Assembly (NCBI GenBank): GCA_949291365.1
Contig: CASEVJ010000004.1
Location: forward strand, 1 to 64,000
Direction of reading: 5' to 3'
Length of the DNA stretch: 64,000 bases
Source: an uncultured bacterium
Lineage (GTDB): Bacteria > Elusimicrobiota > Elusimicrobia > Elusimicrobiales > Elusimicrobiaceae
Positions within the stretch are counted from its first letter, which is position 1, and every line of letters starts with the position of its first letter. Below, one piece after another: positions 8,426 through 16,894 of this stretch. The position numbers were made by a program, and so were the translations under genes. The notes under the pieces are model-generated. The model searched no databases and had not been told where the DNA came from. It saw only the letters and a list, made by a program, of their open reading frames with translations.

Positions 8426-9511
8426 ATGGCGGTAGGATTGCAAAGCTTACTTAGAACAGTGGTGGACAACAAGGCCAGCGGCCTGCATATCCGCGGCAAT
8501 TCCAATGCGTATGTGCGCTTGAACGGAAAAATCAAACCGATTGATGATTCTTTCGTTACCAATGACGAAGCCAAAAAAATGGCCTATGCCTGTATGGGGG
8601 AGCGCGAACGCAAGATTTTTGAACAGTACAGCACGGTGGACTTTTCGTTGGACGCCAAATCCTACGGGCGTTTCCGCTTTAACGTGTTCCGCCAATCGTC
8701 CAAGATAGCCATGGCTGTCCGCCATATCCCGCTGAAAATTCCTACCTTTAAAGAATTGAGCTTGCCCGAAGAAGTGCTCAAAAAAATTGCCGATAACCGC
8801 CGCGGCTTAATTATCGTAACCGGTATGACCGGCTCGGGCAAAACCTCCACGCTGGCGGCTATTATTGACTATATTAACCGCACCCGCAACGGGCATATTC
8901 TGACGGTGGAAGACCCGATTGAGTTCGTGCATACCGAAAACCAGTGCATCGTCAGCCAGCTGGAGCTGGGGGTGGATACCCCTTCCTACACCGGGGCGCT
9001 GCGCGGGGCCATGCGTCAGGATCCGGATGTAATCATGATTGGTGAAATGCGCGACTCGGAAGTAATGAAAGCCGCCATTGCCGCCGCCGAAACCGGGCAG
9101 CTGGTGCTTTCCACCATGCATACGGTAAACGTAACGCAAACGCTGGCCCGCTTGACGGAGGCCTTCCCCATAGAGCAGCACCAGCAGGTGCGTTTGCAGC
9201 TTTCCGAATTGACCCGCGGCATTATCTGCCAGCGTTTGCTGCCGACCATTAAACCGGGTATGACGCCGGCTTTGGAAATTATGGTCAGCACGCCGCAGAT
9301 ACGCAAACTGATTTTGGAAAACCGCTCTAGCGATTTGTTCAAGGCCTTGCAGGGCGGGGAATATTACGGTATGAATACCTTTGACCAATCCCTGGCGGCA
9401 TTGTACAAGAGCAATAAAGTGGATATGGAGCAAATCATGGCCGCTGCTACCAGCCCCGATGCGCTGATGATGGCTATCCGCGGTGTGACGGATAACCTGG
9501 AGGCCGCGTGA
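8426..9511 (+). CDS. pilT: Type IV pilus retraction ATPase PilT
   Basis: Hexameric ATPase driving pilus retraction (twitching motility). It has 361 residues; Walker A is GMTGSGKTST at about 133-142. The Asp box and Walker B region include VEDPIEF and PDVIMIGEMRD, and the His box includes LVLSTMHT. The AIRG motif near the C-terminus (MMAIRG), needed for retraction in PilT proteins, supports PilT over PilB. It starts 9 nt after ftsZ behind AAGGAGGG, so it appears to share the division operon, which is an unusual location. Confidence 0.93.
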   Translation: MAVGLQSLLRTVVDNKASGLHIRGNSNAYVRLNGKIKPIDDSFVTNDEAKKMAYACMGERERKIFEQYSTVDFSLDAKSYGRFRFNVFRQSSKIAMAVRHIPLKIPTFKELSLPEEVLKKIADNRRGLIIVTGMTGSGKTSTLAAIIDYINRTRNGHILTVEDPIEFVHTENQCIVSQLELGVDTPSYTGALRGAMRQDPDVIMIGEMRDSEVMKAAIAAAETGQLVLSTMHTVNVTQTLARLTEAFPIEQHQQVRLQLSELTRGIICQRLLPTIKPGMTPALEIMVSTPQIRKLILENRSSDLFKALQGGEYYGMNTFDQSLAALYKSNKVDMEQIMAAATSPDALMMAIRGVTDNLEAA

Positions 9512-10191
9512 GCCGCTTAAACGGGCCCGTAGTGGCCATAGACGGCACCGCCGGGACGGGGAAATCTTCCGTCGGGCGGGCGGTGGCGCAGCGGTTGGGA
9601 TACGGCTTTTTGAGCACGGGTGGGCTTTATCGGGCGCTGGCCTATCATGTGTTTGCTCAACGAGTAGACGCGGCCGATGCGCAGGCCGTGCTGAAAGTGG
9701 CGCAACAGCTGAATTTTACCTTTGAACGCCAGCCCGATGCAACGCTGAAAATGTGGGTCAACGGTGAATATTTGGGCAATAAACTAAACTTGGACGAAGT
9801 GGCCCAAACCGCCAGCAAGGCCTCTACACATGCGCCGGCGCGCGCGGTATTGACGGAAAAAATGCGCCAAGCCGGAAAAGACGGCGGAATTATTTTGGAA
9901 GGGCGTGATATCGGCACGGTGGTGTTCCCGGACGCCGAGGTAAAAATTTACCTTACGGCTGCGCCGCAGGTACGCGCTGAGCGCCGCGTCAAGCAGCTTT
10001 TGGCGCAGGGCGTAGCGGCGGATTATAGCCAAATTTTGGCCTCTATCAAGGAGCGGGACTTGCGCGACAGCACCCGCGCCGCTTCCCCGCTTAAACCGGC
10101 GCCGGACGCGGTGCAGATAGACACCTCCGACATGAATATGCAGCAGGTGATAGACGCCGTGATAAAGGAAATCAACAAGTATGCTGCTTAA
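9508..10191 (+). CDS. cmk: Cytidylate kinase
   Basis: Phosphorylates CMP/dCMP to the diphosphates. It has 227 residues with the P-loop IDGTAGTGKSS at about 11-21. EGRDIGTVVFPDA, the CMP-binding motif, is at about 131-143, and the lid segment RAERR is present. It starts at GTG 9508, overlapping the pilT stop by 4 nt, which implies translational coupling. The order cmk-plsC-rpsA recalls the widespread cmk-rpsA pairing. Confidence 0.95.
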   Translation: MSRLNGPVVAIDGTAGTGKSSVGRAVAQRLGYGFLSTGGLYRALAYHVFAQRVDAADAQAVLKVAQQLNFTFERQPDATLKMWVNGEYLGNKLNLDEVAQTASKASTHAPARAVLTEKMRQAGKDGGIILEGRDIGTVVFPDAEVKIYLTAAPQVRAERRVKQLLAQGVAADYSQILASIKERDLRDSTRAASPLKPAPDAVQIDTSDMNMQQVIDAVIKEINKYAA

Positions 10192-10774
10192 TTTGGTAAA
10201 ATTTAGTGCAAGGGTGTTCTTTAAAACATGCTACGATTTCAAAGCGGAAGGGCTGGAAAATATTCCCCCGACCGGCGCTTTGATTATTGCGGGTAACCAT
10301 TTGTCCAATGCCGATCCCCCAGCCATAGGCGCTTTTGCTGGGCTGGTGCGCGATTCGCGTTTTATGGCTAAAAAAGAGTTGTTTGCCGTGCCCGTACTGG
10401 GGTGGTTTTTCCGCCGCTGCGGATATATTTCTGTAGACCGCAAACGCACGATTGGGGATTTTGGCGCGCTGGAAGGTGCTATTGAGGCCCTGAACCGGGG
10501 GGAAAGCATTGTGATGTTCCCCGAAGGCACGCGCTCCAAAACCGGCAAACCGCAGAAGCCCAAAAGCGGGGTCGGCTTTTTGGCCTACAAAACCGGCGCC
10601 CCGGTGCTGCCTGTTAAGGTGGAGGGCACGTTTGGCTGGCCCTGGGTGCGTAAAATACGCGTCAAATTTGGCCAACCGTTTACCCCGGTGAAAGACCCGG
10701 CCCTGGAGCCCAAAGCGCAGTATAAACAATTTGCTAATGAAATCATGGAAAGAATAAATTCAATTACTATCTAA
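10181..10774 (+). CDS. plsC: 1-acyl-sn-glycerol-3-phosphate acyltransferase
   Basis: Membrane-associated acyltransferase making phosphatidic acid. It has 197 residues. The catalytic NHLSNAD (H-x4-D) is near residue 38, and the substrate motif FPEGTRSKTG is near 115. It overlaps cmk by 11 nt. Insertion of plsC between cmk and rpsA is also seen in other bacteria. plsY and gpsA, which supply its substrate, lie at 24678-26295. Confidence 0.92.
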   Translation: MLLNLVKFSARVFFKTCYDFKAEGLENIPPTGALIIAGNHLSNADPPAIGAFAGLVRDSRFMAKKELFAVPVLGWFFRRCGYISVDRKRTIGDFGALEGAIEALNRGESIVMFPEGTRSKTGKPQKPKSGVGFLAYKTGAPVLPVKVEGTFGWPWVRKIRVKFGQPFTPVKDPALEPKAQYKQFANEIMERINSITI

Positions 10775-10785
10775 ACGGAGGGAAC

Positions 10786-10812
10786 GCGCCATGCTCCGAC
10801 GGAGTGCGGCGC
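10786..10812 (+). promoter_or_regulatory. Hairpin in the rpsA leader
   Basis: GCGCC (10786-10790) pairs with GGCGC (10808-10812); an inner CTCC/GGAG stem closes a 3-nt loop, with one mismatch and two wobbles between them. It sits 12 nt before the rpsA ATG, next to the AAGGA ribosome-binding site. Ribosomal protein S1 often represses its own translation, so autoregulation is a possible role (inference). Confidence 0.45.
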
Positions 10813-10824
10813 AAATAAGGACTT

Positions 10825-12015
10825 ATGACTACGACTAACGAAGAAATCAAAAATACCGAAGAAACAACCAACGAGCCCGAAATGACTATGGACGAGTTGA
10901 TTGCCCAACAAGAGTCTTTATCGGAACATCTAAACAAACGCGAAATTGTGGAAGTGACGGTTGTACAAATTACCGGGGATTATGTGTTGGTGGATACCGG
11001 CGCGAAGAAAGAAGGCGCCATCGCCGTTTCCGAATTTGACGGAAAAACGCTGCCCGCGGTGGGGGATAAAGTGTCGGCCGTGCTGGTTAAACGCGGCAGT
11101 GACGAAAGACATTCCATTTTGTCCCACAAAAAAGCGTTGGAAATGCAGGGTTGGGATATTTGCAAGCAGGCCTATGAAAACAAAGAGCGCGTCAAAGGCG
11201 TTATTTTGCAGACCGTCAAAGGCGGCTATATTGTGGACGTGTTCGGCGTGAGCGGGTTTATGCCGCTGTCTTTGTCTGAACTGCACACCGCCTATAAGCA
11301 TTATTTGCCGGTAGGGGCCAAGATTAAAGCCGTTATCGTAGAATTTTCCAAAGAAAAACAGAAACTGATTGTTTCCCGCAAACAGGTGCTGGAAGAGGAC
11401 GAAGCCGTCCGCCGCACCGAAGTGCTGGGCCAGATTAAAGAAGGCGAAGTGCTGCGCGTCGTCGTGGCTAAAGTGGACAAAGACCGCCTGTTCCTGCGCT
11501 TCCACGGTATTGAAGGCGTGGTGAATATGGAAAACATCGCCTGGAAAGAGCCCGAGGCCTCCTTGGCTAATTTCCGCCGCGGCCAGCGCTTGAAAGCCAA
11601 ATTGCTCAAATTGGATCAGGAAGCCCAAAAATTGGAATTTGGCCTTAAACAGCTGTTCCTCAACCCGGCCGACGCGCTTAAACGCCGCTATCCGTATAAG
11701 AGCTCTGTGAAAGCCACCGTGACCAAAGTGGACGCGGAAAACGGGGTGGAATGCACCATCGGCAAAAATAACACCAAGGCCTTTATCAGCCCCTTTGAAA
11801 TGGGACGTGATTTCAGCGCCAACGTGGGGGACGTGATTACCGCTTTGGTGGTTGGGGTAGACCCGGAAACCTTCACGGTTAACCTCTCCGTAAAGAAATA
11901 TGACCAAGTGCAAAACCGCAAAGTGGTGGCGCAGTACTTAAAGCAAGCTCCGCGCCCGACGTTGGGACAGCTCTTGGAAGATTCTTTCAATACGGAAGAA
12001 ACCGAAGAGAAATAG
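10825..12015 (+). CDS. rpsA: 30S ribosomal protein S1 (four S1 domains)
   Basis: RNA-binding ribosomal protein that helps recruit mRNA. It has 396 residues, shorter than the six-domain E. coli form. Four S1 domains can be traced at about residues 35-100, 119-187, 203-272 and 289-362, after an acidic N-terminal tail rich in Glu and Thr. A strong terminator follows the stop codon. If leaderless mRNAs are common in this organism, S1 dependence may differ, since leaderless initiation in other bacteria does not need S1. Confidence 0.93.
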   Translation: MTTTNEEIKNTEETTNEPEMTMDELIAQQESLSEHLNKREIVEVTVVQITGDYVLVDTGAKKEGAIAVSEFDGKTLPAVGDKVSAVLVKRGSDERHSILSHKKALEMQGWDICKQAYENKERVKGVILQTVKGGYIVDVFGVSGFMPLSLSELHTAYKHYLPVGAKIKAVIVEFSKEKQKLIVSRKQVLEEDEAVRRTEVLGQIKEGEVLRVVVAKVDKDRLFLRFHGIEGVVNMENIAWKEPEASLANFRRGQRLKAKLLKLDQEAQKLEFGLKQLFLNPADALKRRYPYKSSVKATVTKVDAENGVECTIGKNNTKAFISPFEMGRDFSANVGDVITALVVGVDPETFTVNLSVKKYDQVQNRKVVAQYLKQAPRPTLGQLLEDSFNTEETEEK

Positions 12016-12030
12016 TTTAGAGCGTAATTG

Positions 12031-12062
12031 AAAAGCCCCGCCCCAGCCGGCGGGGCTTTTTT
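12031..12062 (+). terminator. Terminator after rpsA
   Basis: AAAAGCCCCGCC (12031-12042) pairs with GGCGGGGCTTTT (12049-12060) around CCAGCC. It closes the ftsQ-rpsA block. No gene is seen from here to 12284. Confidence 0.88.
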
Positions 12063-12284
12063 ACTGCCAAAAGCCCTAGGTGGTAAAAGCCCCAGGCAGG
12101 GGAGGAAGGGCGCATATTCATCATTGGTATGGGGCTTCCGTCCGCAAAAAGGCGGCGTCCTTTTATGCGCAGACAGTAAACAGAGGCAGAGAAACGCGCA
12201 AAGTGCCCCAGCGTGTGGAAGCGGTTTTGTGCAACAGGTACTTTATGTGGACGGAAAGGATATTTTTGGACAGAAGCTAACTGC

Positions 12285-12296
12285 TATAATTTATGT
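12285..12296 (+). promoter_or_regulatory. queH -10 element, probably leaderless start
   Basis: A consensus TATAAT (12285-12290) ends 6 nt before the ATG at 12297, and there is no Shine-Dalgarno sequence. Confidence 0.55.
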
Positions 12297-12845
12297 ATGG
12301 AGAAATTGCTTCTTTTATCCTGCTGTGCGCCGTGTTCGTGCGGAGTTATTGAAAAACTGGCCCGTCAGGGCCGTGTGTTTACCGTATTGTTTTATAACCC
12401 CAATATTGATACGGAAGCGGAATATGAAAAGCGGCTGGCGGAGAACAAACGCGTCTGCGCGCGCTTCGGCGTGCCGTTTGTGCAGCTGCCCTATGAGCCA
12501 GAGGTATGGCAGCAGGCAGTACAGGGGCTGGAAGCAGAGCCGGAGCGCGGAAAGCGCTGTTCCGTGTGTTTTAAGCTGCGCTTGGAACGGGCGGCCCGCT
12601 ATGCCAAAGAAAACGGTTTTACGGCCTTTTCCTCCGTGCTGGGCATTTCCCGCCATAAAGATTTGGCCCAAGTAAATGAACAGGCGGTGCAAGCGGCTCA
12701 AAAAGAAGGCATCCCGTACGATTTGACCAACTGGCGCAAAGGCGGCACCGAACAGCTTAAAACCGCACTCATGCGCGAAATGCAGATTTACAATCAAACC
12801 TATTGCGGCTGCCCCTACAGCCACCGTACAAAAAATAATTCTTAA
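12297..12845 (+). CDS. queH: Epoxyqueuosine reductase QueH
   Basis: Reduces epoxyqueuosine to queuosine in tRNA, replacing the cobalamin enzyme QueG. It has 182 residues. The family cysteine pairs are SCCAPC at about 9-14, CSVCFKLRLERAA near 86-98, and YCGCPYS near the C-terminus. These bind the iron-sulfur and second metal site. ATG 12297 was chosen because the family begins just before the LLLSCCAPC motif; an upstream in-frame start at 12213 would add unrelated residues and lies before the TATAAT. queF is at 23145; tgt, queA, queC, queD and queE are not in the window. Confidence 0.93.
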   Translation: MEKLLLLSCCAPCSCGVIEKLARQGRVFTVLFYNPNIDTEAEYEKRLAENKRVCARFGVPFVQLPYEPEVWQQAVQGLEAEPERGKRCSVCFKLRLERAARYAKENGFTAFSSVLGISRHKDLAQVNEQAVQAAQKEGIPYDLTNWRKGGTEQLKTALMREMQIYNQTYCGCPYSHRTKNNS

Positions 12846-12978
12846 TATGTGCTGGGCCGCTTTATTTGCAGGGTGAGCCCAATATTTTTTACTTACCAGC
12901 CGCAATTTATAGCGGCTGTGTTTTTATGCGCAGGAGCACCGGGGCTGCGGCTCCGTCCATGCGGCAGACAAGTTATCA

Positions 12979-13004
12979 AAAACCCCGCCGTTTGGCGGGG
13001 TTTT
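12979..13004. terminator. Bidirectional terminator between queH and the POT transporter
   Basis: AAAACCCCGCC (12979-12989) pairs with GGCGGGGTTTT (12994-13004) around GTTT. It has A and T flanks suitable for both converging genes. Confidence 0.85.
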
Positions 13005-13019
13005 GGTTTTAGCAAAAGT

Positions 13020-14471
13020 TTAATGCACGCCGTGCATCCATTTTTTGATGCCTTTCATGCTGATAATCAGTATGCCCGATACCAGCAGCGGCACCACCAC
13101 CAGCCACAGGAAAAACTGCACATTGCTAATTTTCTGAAAGTAGCCGGAATAGACGCCCGCCAGCTTATTAGCCGCGGCATTAGAGAGGAACCATACTCCC
13201 ATCAGCAACGACACAAAACGTGCCGGGGCCAATTTGGTCACCATGGATTTGCCCACCGGGGAAATGCAGAGCTCGCCAAATGTGTGGAACAAGTAGGTAA
13301 ACGCCAGGTAGAACAAGCTGATTTTTGCATTGCCAATCAGGGCAAACGCTCCCAACAGCATCACGGCAAATCCCGCCGCCAACAGCCACAAGGATACAAC
13401 AAATTTAGCCGGGGTGGAGGGCTCTTTGCCTTTGCGGGCCATGCTAATCCACAATTTGGAAAACAATGGCGCAAAGATGACAATGTAGAGCGGATTGAGC
13501 GATTGGAACCAGTTGGCCGGTATTTCCCAGCTCCACGACCCTAGCGATATAACGCGGTTGGTGTACTCATAAGCAAACAAGTTTAAAGCTGCTCCCGCCT
13601 GTTCAAATGCCGCCCAGAAGAAAATGGTAAAAAACGCCATAATGGCAATCACAGCGATTTTCTGTTTTTCTTCCGTGGTCAGCGGGGCCTGATTTTGGGT
13701 CTGGGGCTGTTTGCGGGTTTTCATGTAGACGATATACGCCACCACCAACACCGCCGCACAAATCCAGGCCGCCGTTTGGCTGCCTTTCATATACAGGGCA
13801 ATCACGCCCGCACCTAGCAGAATGGCCCACAGGGCCGGGTCTTTGTAAAACACCGGTTTTTCAGCGGGGGGAAGCCCTTTGCCAGACAAAAATTTCTTTT
13901 GTCCGATAATAAACGTGGCCAGCCCCATCAGCATACCCACGCCGGCAATCCAGAACGCCACTTTATAGTTGTTTTGAGAGGCAAAATACCCCACCGCCAG
14001 CGGCCCAAAGAAGGCGCCAATATTTACGCTCATGTAAAAAATGGTAAATCCGCCGTCGCGGCGCGGATCATTTTTTTCATACAGCTGCCCGACGATGGCT
14101 GTCACGTTGGGTTTAAAAAAGCCATTGCCTAAAATCAGCAGCCCCATAGCGGCGTAGAGCATGCCTACGCTGGGTATGCTCATAACAAACATGCCGGATG
14201 CAATCAGCACCGAGCCTAAGATAATAGACCAGCGCTGTCCCAAATAGCGGTCTGCCAAAAATCCCCCTAACAGTGTAGACAAATACACCAAACTGGTAAA
14301 CGTACCATACACGTTGGCCGCGCCGGTTTTGTCCATTTGCAGCAGATACACCATATACAGAATGAGGATACTGCGCATGGCGTAGTAGCTGAAGCGTTCC
14401 CACATTTCCGTAAAGAACACCAGCCACAAGGCCACGGGTTGCTTTTCTTGTATAATTTGGTCTTGCGTCAT
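13020..14471 (-). CDS. POT/PTR family peptide:proton symporter
   Basis: Major-facilitator transporter importing di- and tripeptides with protons, about 12-14 membrane helices. It has 483 residues. The family signature EMWERFSYYAMRSIL is at about 21-35 (ExxERFxYY). The second PTR signature region NIGAFFGPLAVGYF is also present. Start ATG 14471 is behind GGAGGAAG; a start 6 codons upstream would sit on that ribosome-binding site. A TACTAT (14488-14493, minus strand) may be the -10 box. Peptide uptake fits an amino-acid-fermenting gut organism (inference). Confidence 0.92.
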   Translation of the reverse strand: MTQDQIIQEKQPVALWLVFFTEMWERFSYYAMRSILILYMVYLLQMDKTGAANVYGTFTSLVYLSTLLGGFLADRYLGQRWSIILGSVLIASGMFVMSIPSVGMLYAAMGLLILGNGFFKPNVTAIVGQLYEKNDPRRDGGFTIFYMSVNIGAFFGPLAVGYFASQNNYKVAFWIAGVGMLMGLATFIIGQKKFLSGKGLPPAEKPVFYKDPALWAILLGAGVIALYMKGSQTAAWICAAVLVVAYIVYMKTRKQPQTQNQAPLTTEEKQKIAVIAIMAFFTIFFWAAFEQAGAALNLFAYEYTNRVISLGSWSWEIPANWFQSLNPLYIVIFAPLFSKLWISMARKGKEPSTPAKFVVSLWLLAAGFAVMLLGAFALIGNAKISLFYLAFTYLFHTFGELCISPVGKSMVTKLAPARFVSLLMGVWFLSNAAANKLAGVYSGYFQKISNVQFFLWLVVVPLLVSGILIISMKGIKKWMHGVH

Positions 14472-14687
14472 GCTTCCTCCTAAACACAAAGATAGTACAC
14501 TTTACTAAATTTTGTTTGGTATCGGTTAGAAAATTTGTTGGTTTGTAAAATATGCAAGCTTTATGCAGCTGTCTTTGGCTGCCCAATCAAGCGGTTGCTG
14601 TGCAGAAGTGATGTATGTTTTGTGTAAATATAAATCGCAAGGTGTCTTGTAATATTTAAAGCAAATGTATTTTATTGCCATACAAAA

Positions 14688-14709
14688 CCCCCCGTTGGCG
14701 GGGGGTTGT
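14688..14709 (-). terminator. Terminator after the MBL-fold lipoprotein gene
   Basis: CCCCCCG (14688-14694) pairs with CGGGGGG (14699-14705) around TTGG. On the minus strand the stem is followed by TTTTG. Confidence 0.75.
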
Positions 14710-14710
14710 A

Positions 14711-15424
14711 CTATTTGATAATAATGTTTGGGCCGACGGCCGACTGGAGCTTTATCTTGTCTACGCTTTCATAATGGTATGGATAAAGCACTTTGGGCTT
14801 AAGGCGTTTGGCGGCTTCTACAAACATCTCGTCGGTCATGGTGTAAGGAAGATTTTTAGGCAGGAAAGCCACGTCCACTCCGGCAATATCTGCCATTTCC
14901 GGGATGTTCTCCGTATCGCCTGCCAGGTAAAGGCGCAAATCCCCAATATGCAGCACATAGCCGTTGCCCCAGCCCTTGGGATGCCAGAACTTGCCGTTGG
15001 GCTGCTTGTGCTTGATATTGTAGGCGGGCACGGCGTCTATTTGCACTCCCTGCCAGGAGAAGCTTTGCCCGTTTTCCAGCGCGGTGGTACCAGGGGGCAG
15101 CTCTTTGGCGGCGGATGCGGAAGCGACAAAAACCGTTCCCTCTTTTTGGGTCTCTTTCCAGGCCTTTTGGTCTAAATGGTCGTAATGGTCATGGGTAATT
15201 AAGACCAAGTCGGCTTTAGGCAGTGCGGCATAATCGGCTATGGCGGAATATGGATCTACCTGAATGGTTTTTCCGTCCCAGCTGATTTGTACCGACCCAT
15301 GCCCCAGCGGCAATACATATACATCTCCGGCAGACGTTTGGTATAGGTCTCCTTGCGGTTTTTGCATAGCACATCCTCCCGTCATAAAAAGCAATATCCC
15401 TGCCAGCAGGGCCATTGTTTTCAT
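14711..15424 (-). CDS. Metallo-beta-lactamase-fold lipoprotein (UlaG/UPF0173-like)
   Basis: Predicted metal-dependent hydrolase of the MBL superfamily. It has 237 residues with a lipoprotein signal ending TGGC (Cys at about 18), so it should be anchored in the envelope. The metal motif HDHYDHLD is at about residues 78-85, with AGDTE at about 169-173 and a final His near YPYHYE. It is closest in layout to the UlaG/UPF0173 branch, which is normally cytoplasmic; the lipobox is therefore notable. The substrate is unknown. It is 9 nt downstream of the nucleoside phosphorylase gene, so the two are probably co-transcribed. Confidence 0.82.
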   Translation of the reverse strand: MKTMALLAGILLFMTGGCAMQKPQGDLYQTSAGDVYVLPLGHGSVQISWDGKTIQVDPYSAIADYAALPKADLVLITHDHYDHLDQKAWKETQKEGTVFVASASAAKELPPGTTALENGQSFSWQGVQIDAVPAYNIKHKQPNGKFWHPKGWGNGYVLHIGDLRLYLAGDTENIPEMADIAGVDVAFLPKNLPYTMTDEMFVEAAKRLKPKVLYPYHYESVDKIKLQSAVGPNIIIK

Positions 15425-15433
15425 GGTTCCCCC

Positions 15434-16747
15434 TTATTTGATAATACTGTGTACCAGGCGGTACGGTTTGGGTTTGGCGGCGGTTAGTTTAACCGCTTGC
15501 GCAAACAAATCCGTCCCTTGCTGCAGGCGTTTGGGGTCGGAGGCGTACAGCGCGGCGATGACGTCGCCTTTTTTCACCGCGTCGCCGGCTTTTTTGTGCA
15601 GCCATATTCCGGCGCCGTAGTCAATTTCATCTTCCATGCGGTCGCGGCCCGCACCCAGCAGTACGCCAGCACGGCCCGTCAGTTTGGCGTCAATAAAGCC
15701 GACATATCCTTTTTTGTCTGCTTTAAACTCATAGCAAAGCTTGGCATTTTTGAGGTATTTTTCGGGTTCGTCGGCCACTTTGGGGTTGCCGCCCTGCCAT
15801 TTGAGCATTTGGCGGAATTTTTCCAGGGCGCTTCCGTCGGCAATATACCCTTCCAGCAATTTGCGCGCTTTGTCCAAATTCTTTTCCCGTCCGCTGATGA
15901 CCAGCATGTGGGCGCCCGTTTCAATTACGGCTTCATAAAAGTCCGGCGCCAGCTCTTTATGTCCTTTTAAAATTTCTATGCTTTGATACATTTCATTGGC
16001 GTTGCCTACGGCCCGTCCCAGCGGCTGATCCATATAGGTAATCAGCGCGCGGCAGTTAAGCCCCAGCATTTTGGCGGTGGACACCAATGCTTTGGCCAGT
16101 TTTTTGCTGTCTTCCAGCTTTTGCATAAAGGCGCCGGAGCCGTACTTGACGTCCATGAGCAAGCTGTCTACGCCTTCGGCGTATTTTTTAGACAGAATAC
16201 TGGCCACAATCAGCGGGCGGCTTTCCACCGTGCCGGTGGCATCGCGCAGGGAGTAGAGCTTGCGGTCGGCGGGGGCCAGGTCTTTGGTCTGGCCGAACAT
16301 GCACACGCCGAGCTTTTGGATTTGACGGTGAATGAGTTTGGCCGGAATGCGGATTTCAAAATTTTTGACCGATTCCAATTTGTCCAGCGTGCCGCCGGTA
16401 TGCCCCAGCCCGCGGCCCGACATCATCGGCACCGCCACCCCCGCACAGGCCACCAGCGGGGCCAGCGGCAGGGAAACCCCGTCCCCTACGCCGCCGGTGG
16501 AATGTTTGTCCACTTTGGGCATGTCAATATCGCTAAAGTCCAGCCGCGCGCCTGAATGCGCCATGGCTTTGGTCAGCAAGGCGGTTTCTTTGTCTGAAAG
16601 CGGATTTAAAAAACAGGCCATCAAAAAGGCCGACAGCTGATAATCCGGAACGGTTCCTTGCGCTGCGGCCTGGGCGACAAAATTGAATTCTTCGGCAGTT
16701 AGTTGCTTTTTGTTGCGTTTTTTAATGATGATGTCAATCATTCTCAT
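15434..16747 (-). CDS. Pyrimidine-nucleoside (thymidine) phosphorylase
   Basis: Phosphorolyses thymidine and/or uridine to base plus (deoxy)ribose 1-phosphate. It has 437 residues. The family signature KHSTGGVGD is at about 81-89, with SGRGLGHTGGTLDKLES following. ATG 16747 is 8 nt from GGAGGAGG; an upstream in-frame start at 16786 precedes that site and is less likely. Whether it is thymidine-specific DeoA or a broader Pdp cannot be told by eye, so no symbol is given. A short hairpin CCACC/GGTGG overlaps the leader just upstream. Confidence 0.9.
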   Translation of the reverse strand: MRMIDIIIKKRNKKQLTAEEFNFVAQAAAQGTVPDYQLSAFLMACFLNPLSDKETALLTKAMAHSGARLDFSDIDMPKVDKHSTGGVGDGVSLPLAPLVACAGVAVPMMSGRGLGHTGGTLDKLESVKNFEIRIPAKLIHRQIQKLGVCMFGQTKDLAPADRKLYSLRDATGTVESRPLIVASILSKKYAEGVDSLLMDVKYGSGAFMQKLEDSKKLAKALVSTAKMLGLNCRALITYMDQPLGRAVGNANEMYQSIEILKGHKELAPDFYEAVIETGAHMLVISGREKNLDKARKLLEGYIADGSALEKFRQMLKWQGGNPKVADEPEKYLKNAKLCYEFKADKKGYVGFIDAKLTGRAGVLLGAGRDRMEDEIDYGAGIWLHKKAGDAVKKGDVIAALYASDPKRLQQGTDLFAQAVKLTAAKPKPYRLVHSIIK

Positions 16748-16856
16748 AAGTACGGCCTCCTCCACCGAGGGGTGGACTTTCAGCATAGCATATTAAACGT
16801 ATTTTGAGAAGAGGGGAAAAATCCTTCCCCGTCTGTGCGTTTGCTTTTATATTTCG

Positions 16857-16894
16857 TATAATAACTATATATCCTTAATTAAAGAGAGAAAAAC
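16857..16894 (+). promoter_or_regulatory. ileS promoter and short leader
   Basis: TATAAT at 16857-16862 is followed by about 32 nt to the ATG, with a purine-rich AAAGAGAGAAA ribosome-binding region. This is a conventional leader, in contrast to the leaderless genes of the window. No T-box structure fits in so short a leader. Confidence 0.55.

Noticed and set aside
10930..11913. 327-codon open frame on the minus strand
   Set aside because: It is antisense to rpsA, and its His/Phe-rich composition is what the complement of an S1 gene gives.
12063..12296. preQ1 riboswitch upstream of queH
   Set aside because: No preQ1-type pseudoknot motif was seen, and the TATAAT lies only 6 nt before the ATG, leaving no room for a leader. 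queF is inside an operon.
12028..12675. 215-codon plus-strand frame over queH
   Set aside because: It starts inside the rpsA terminator, overlaps queH in another frame, and has Arg/Ser-rich composition without a domain.
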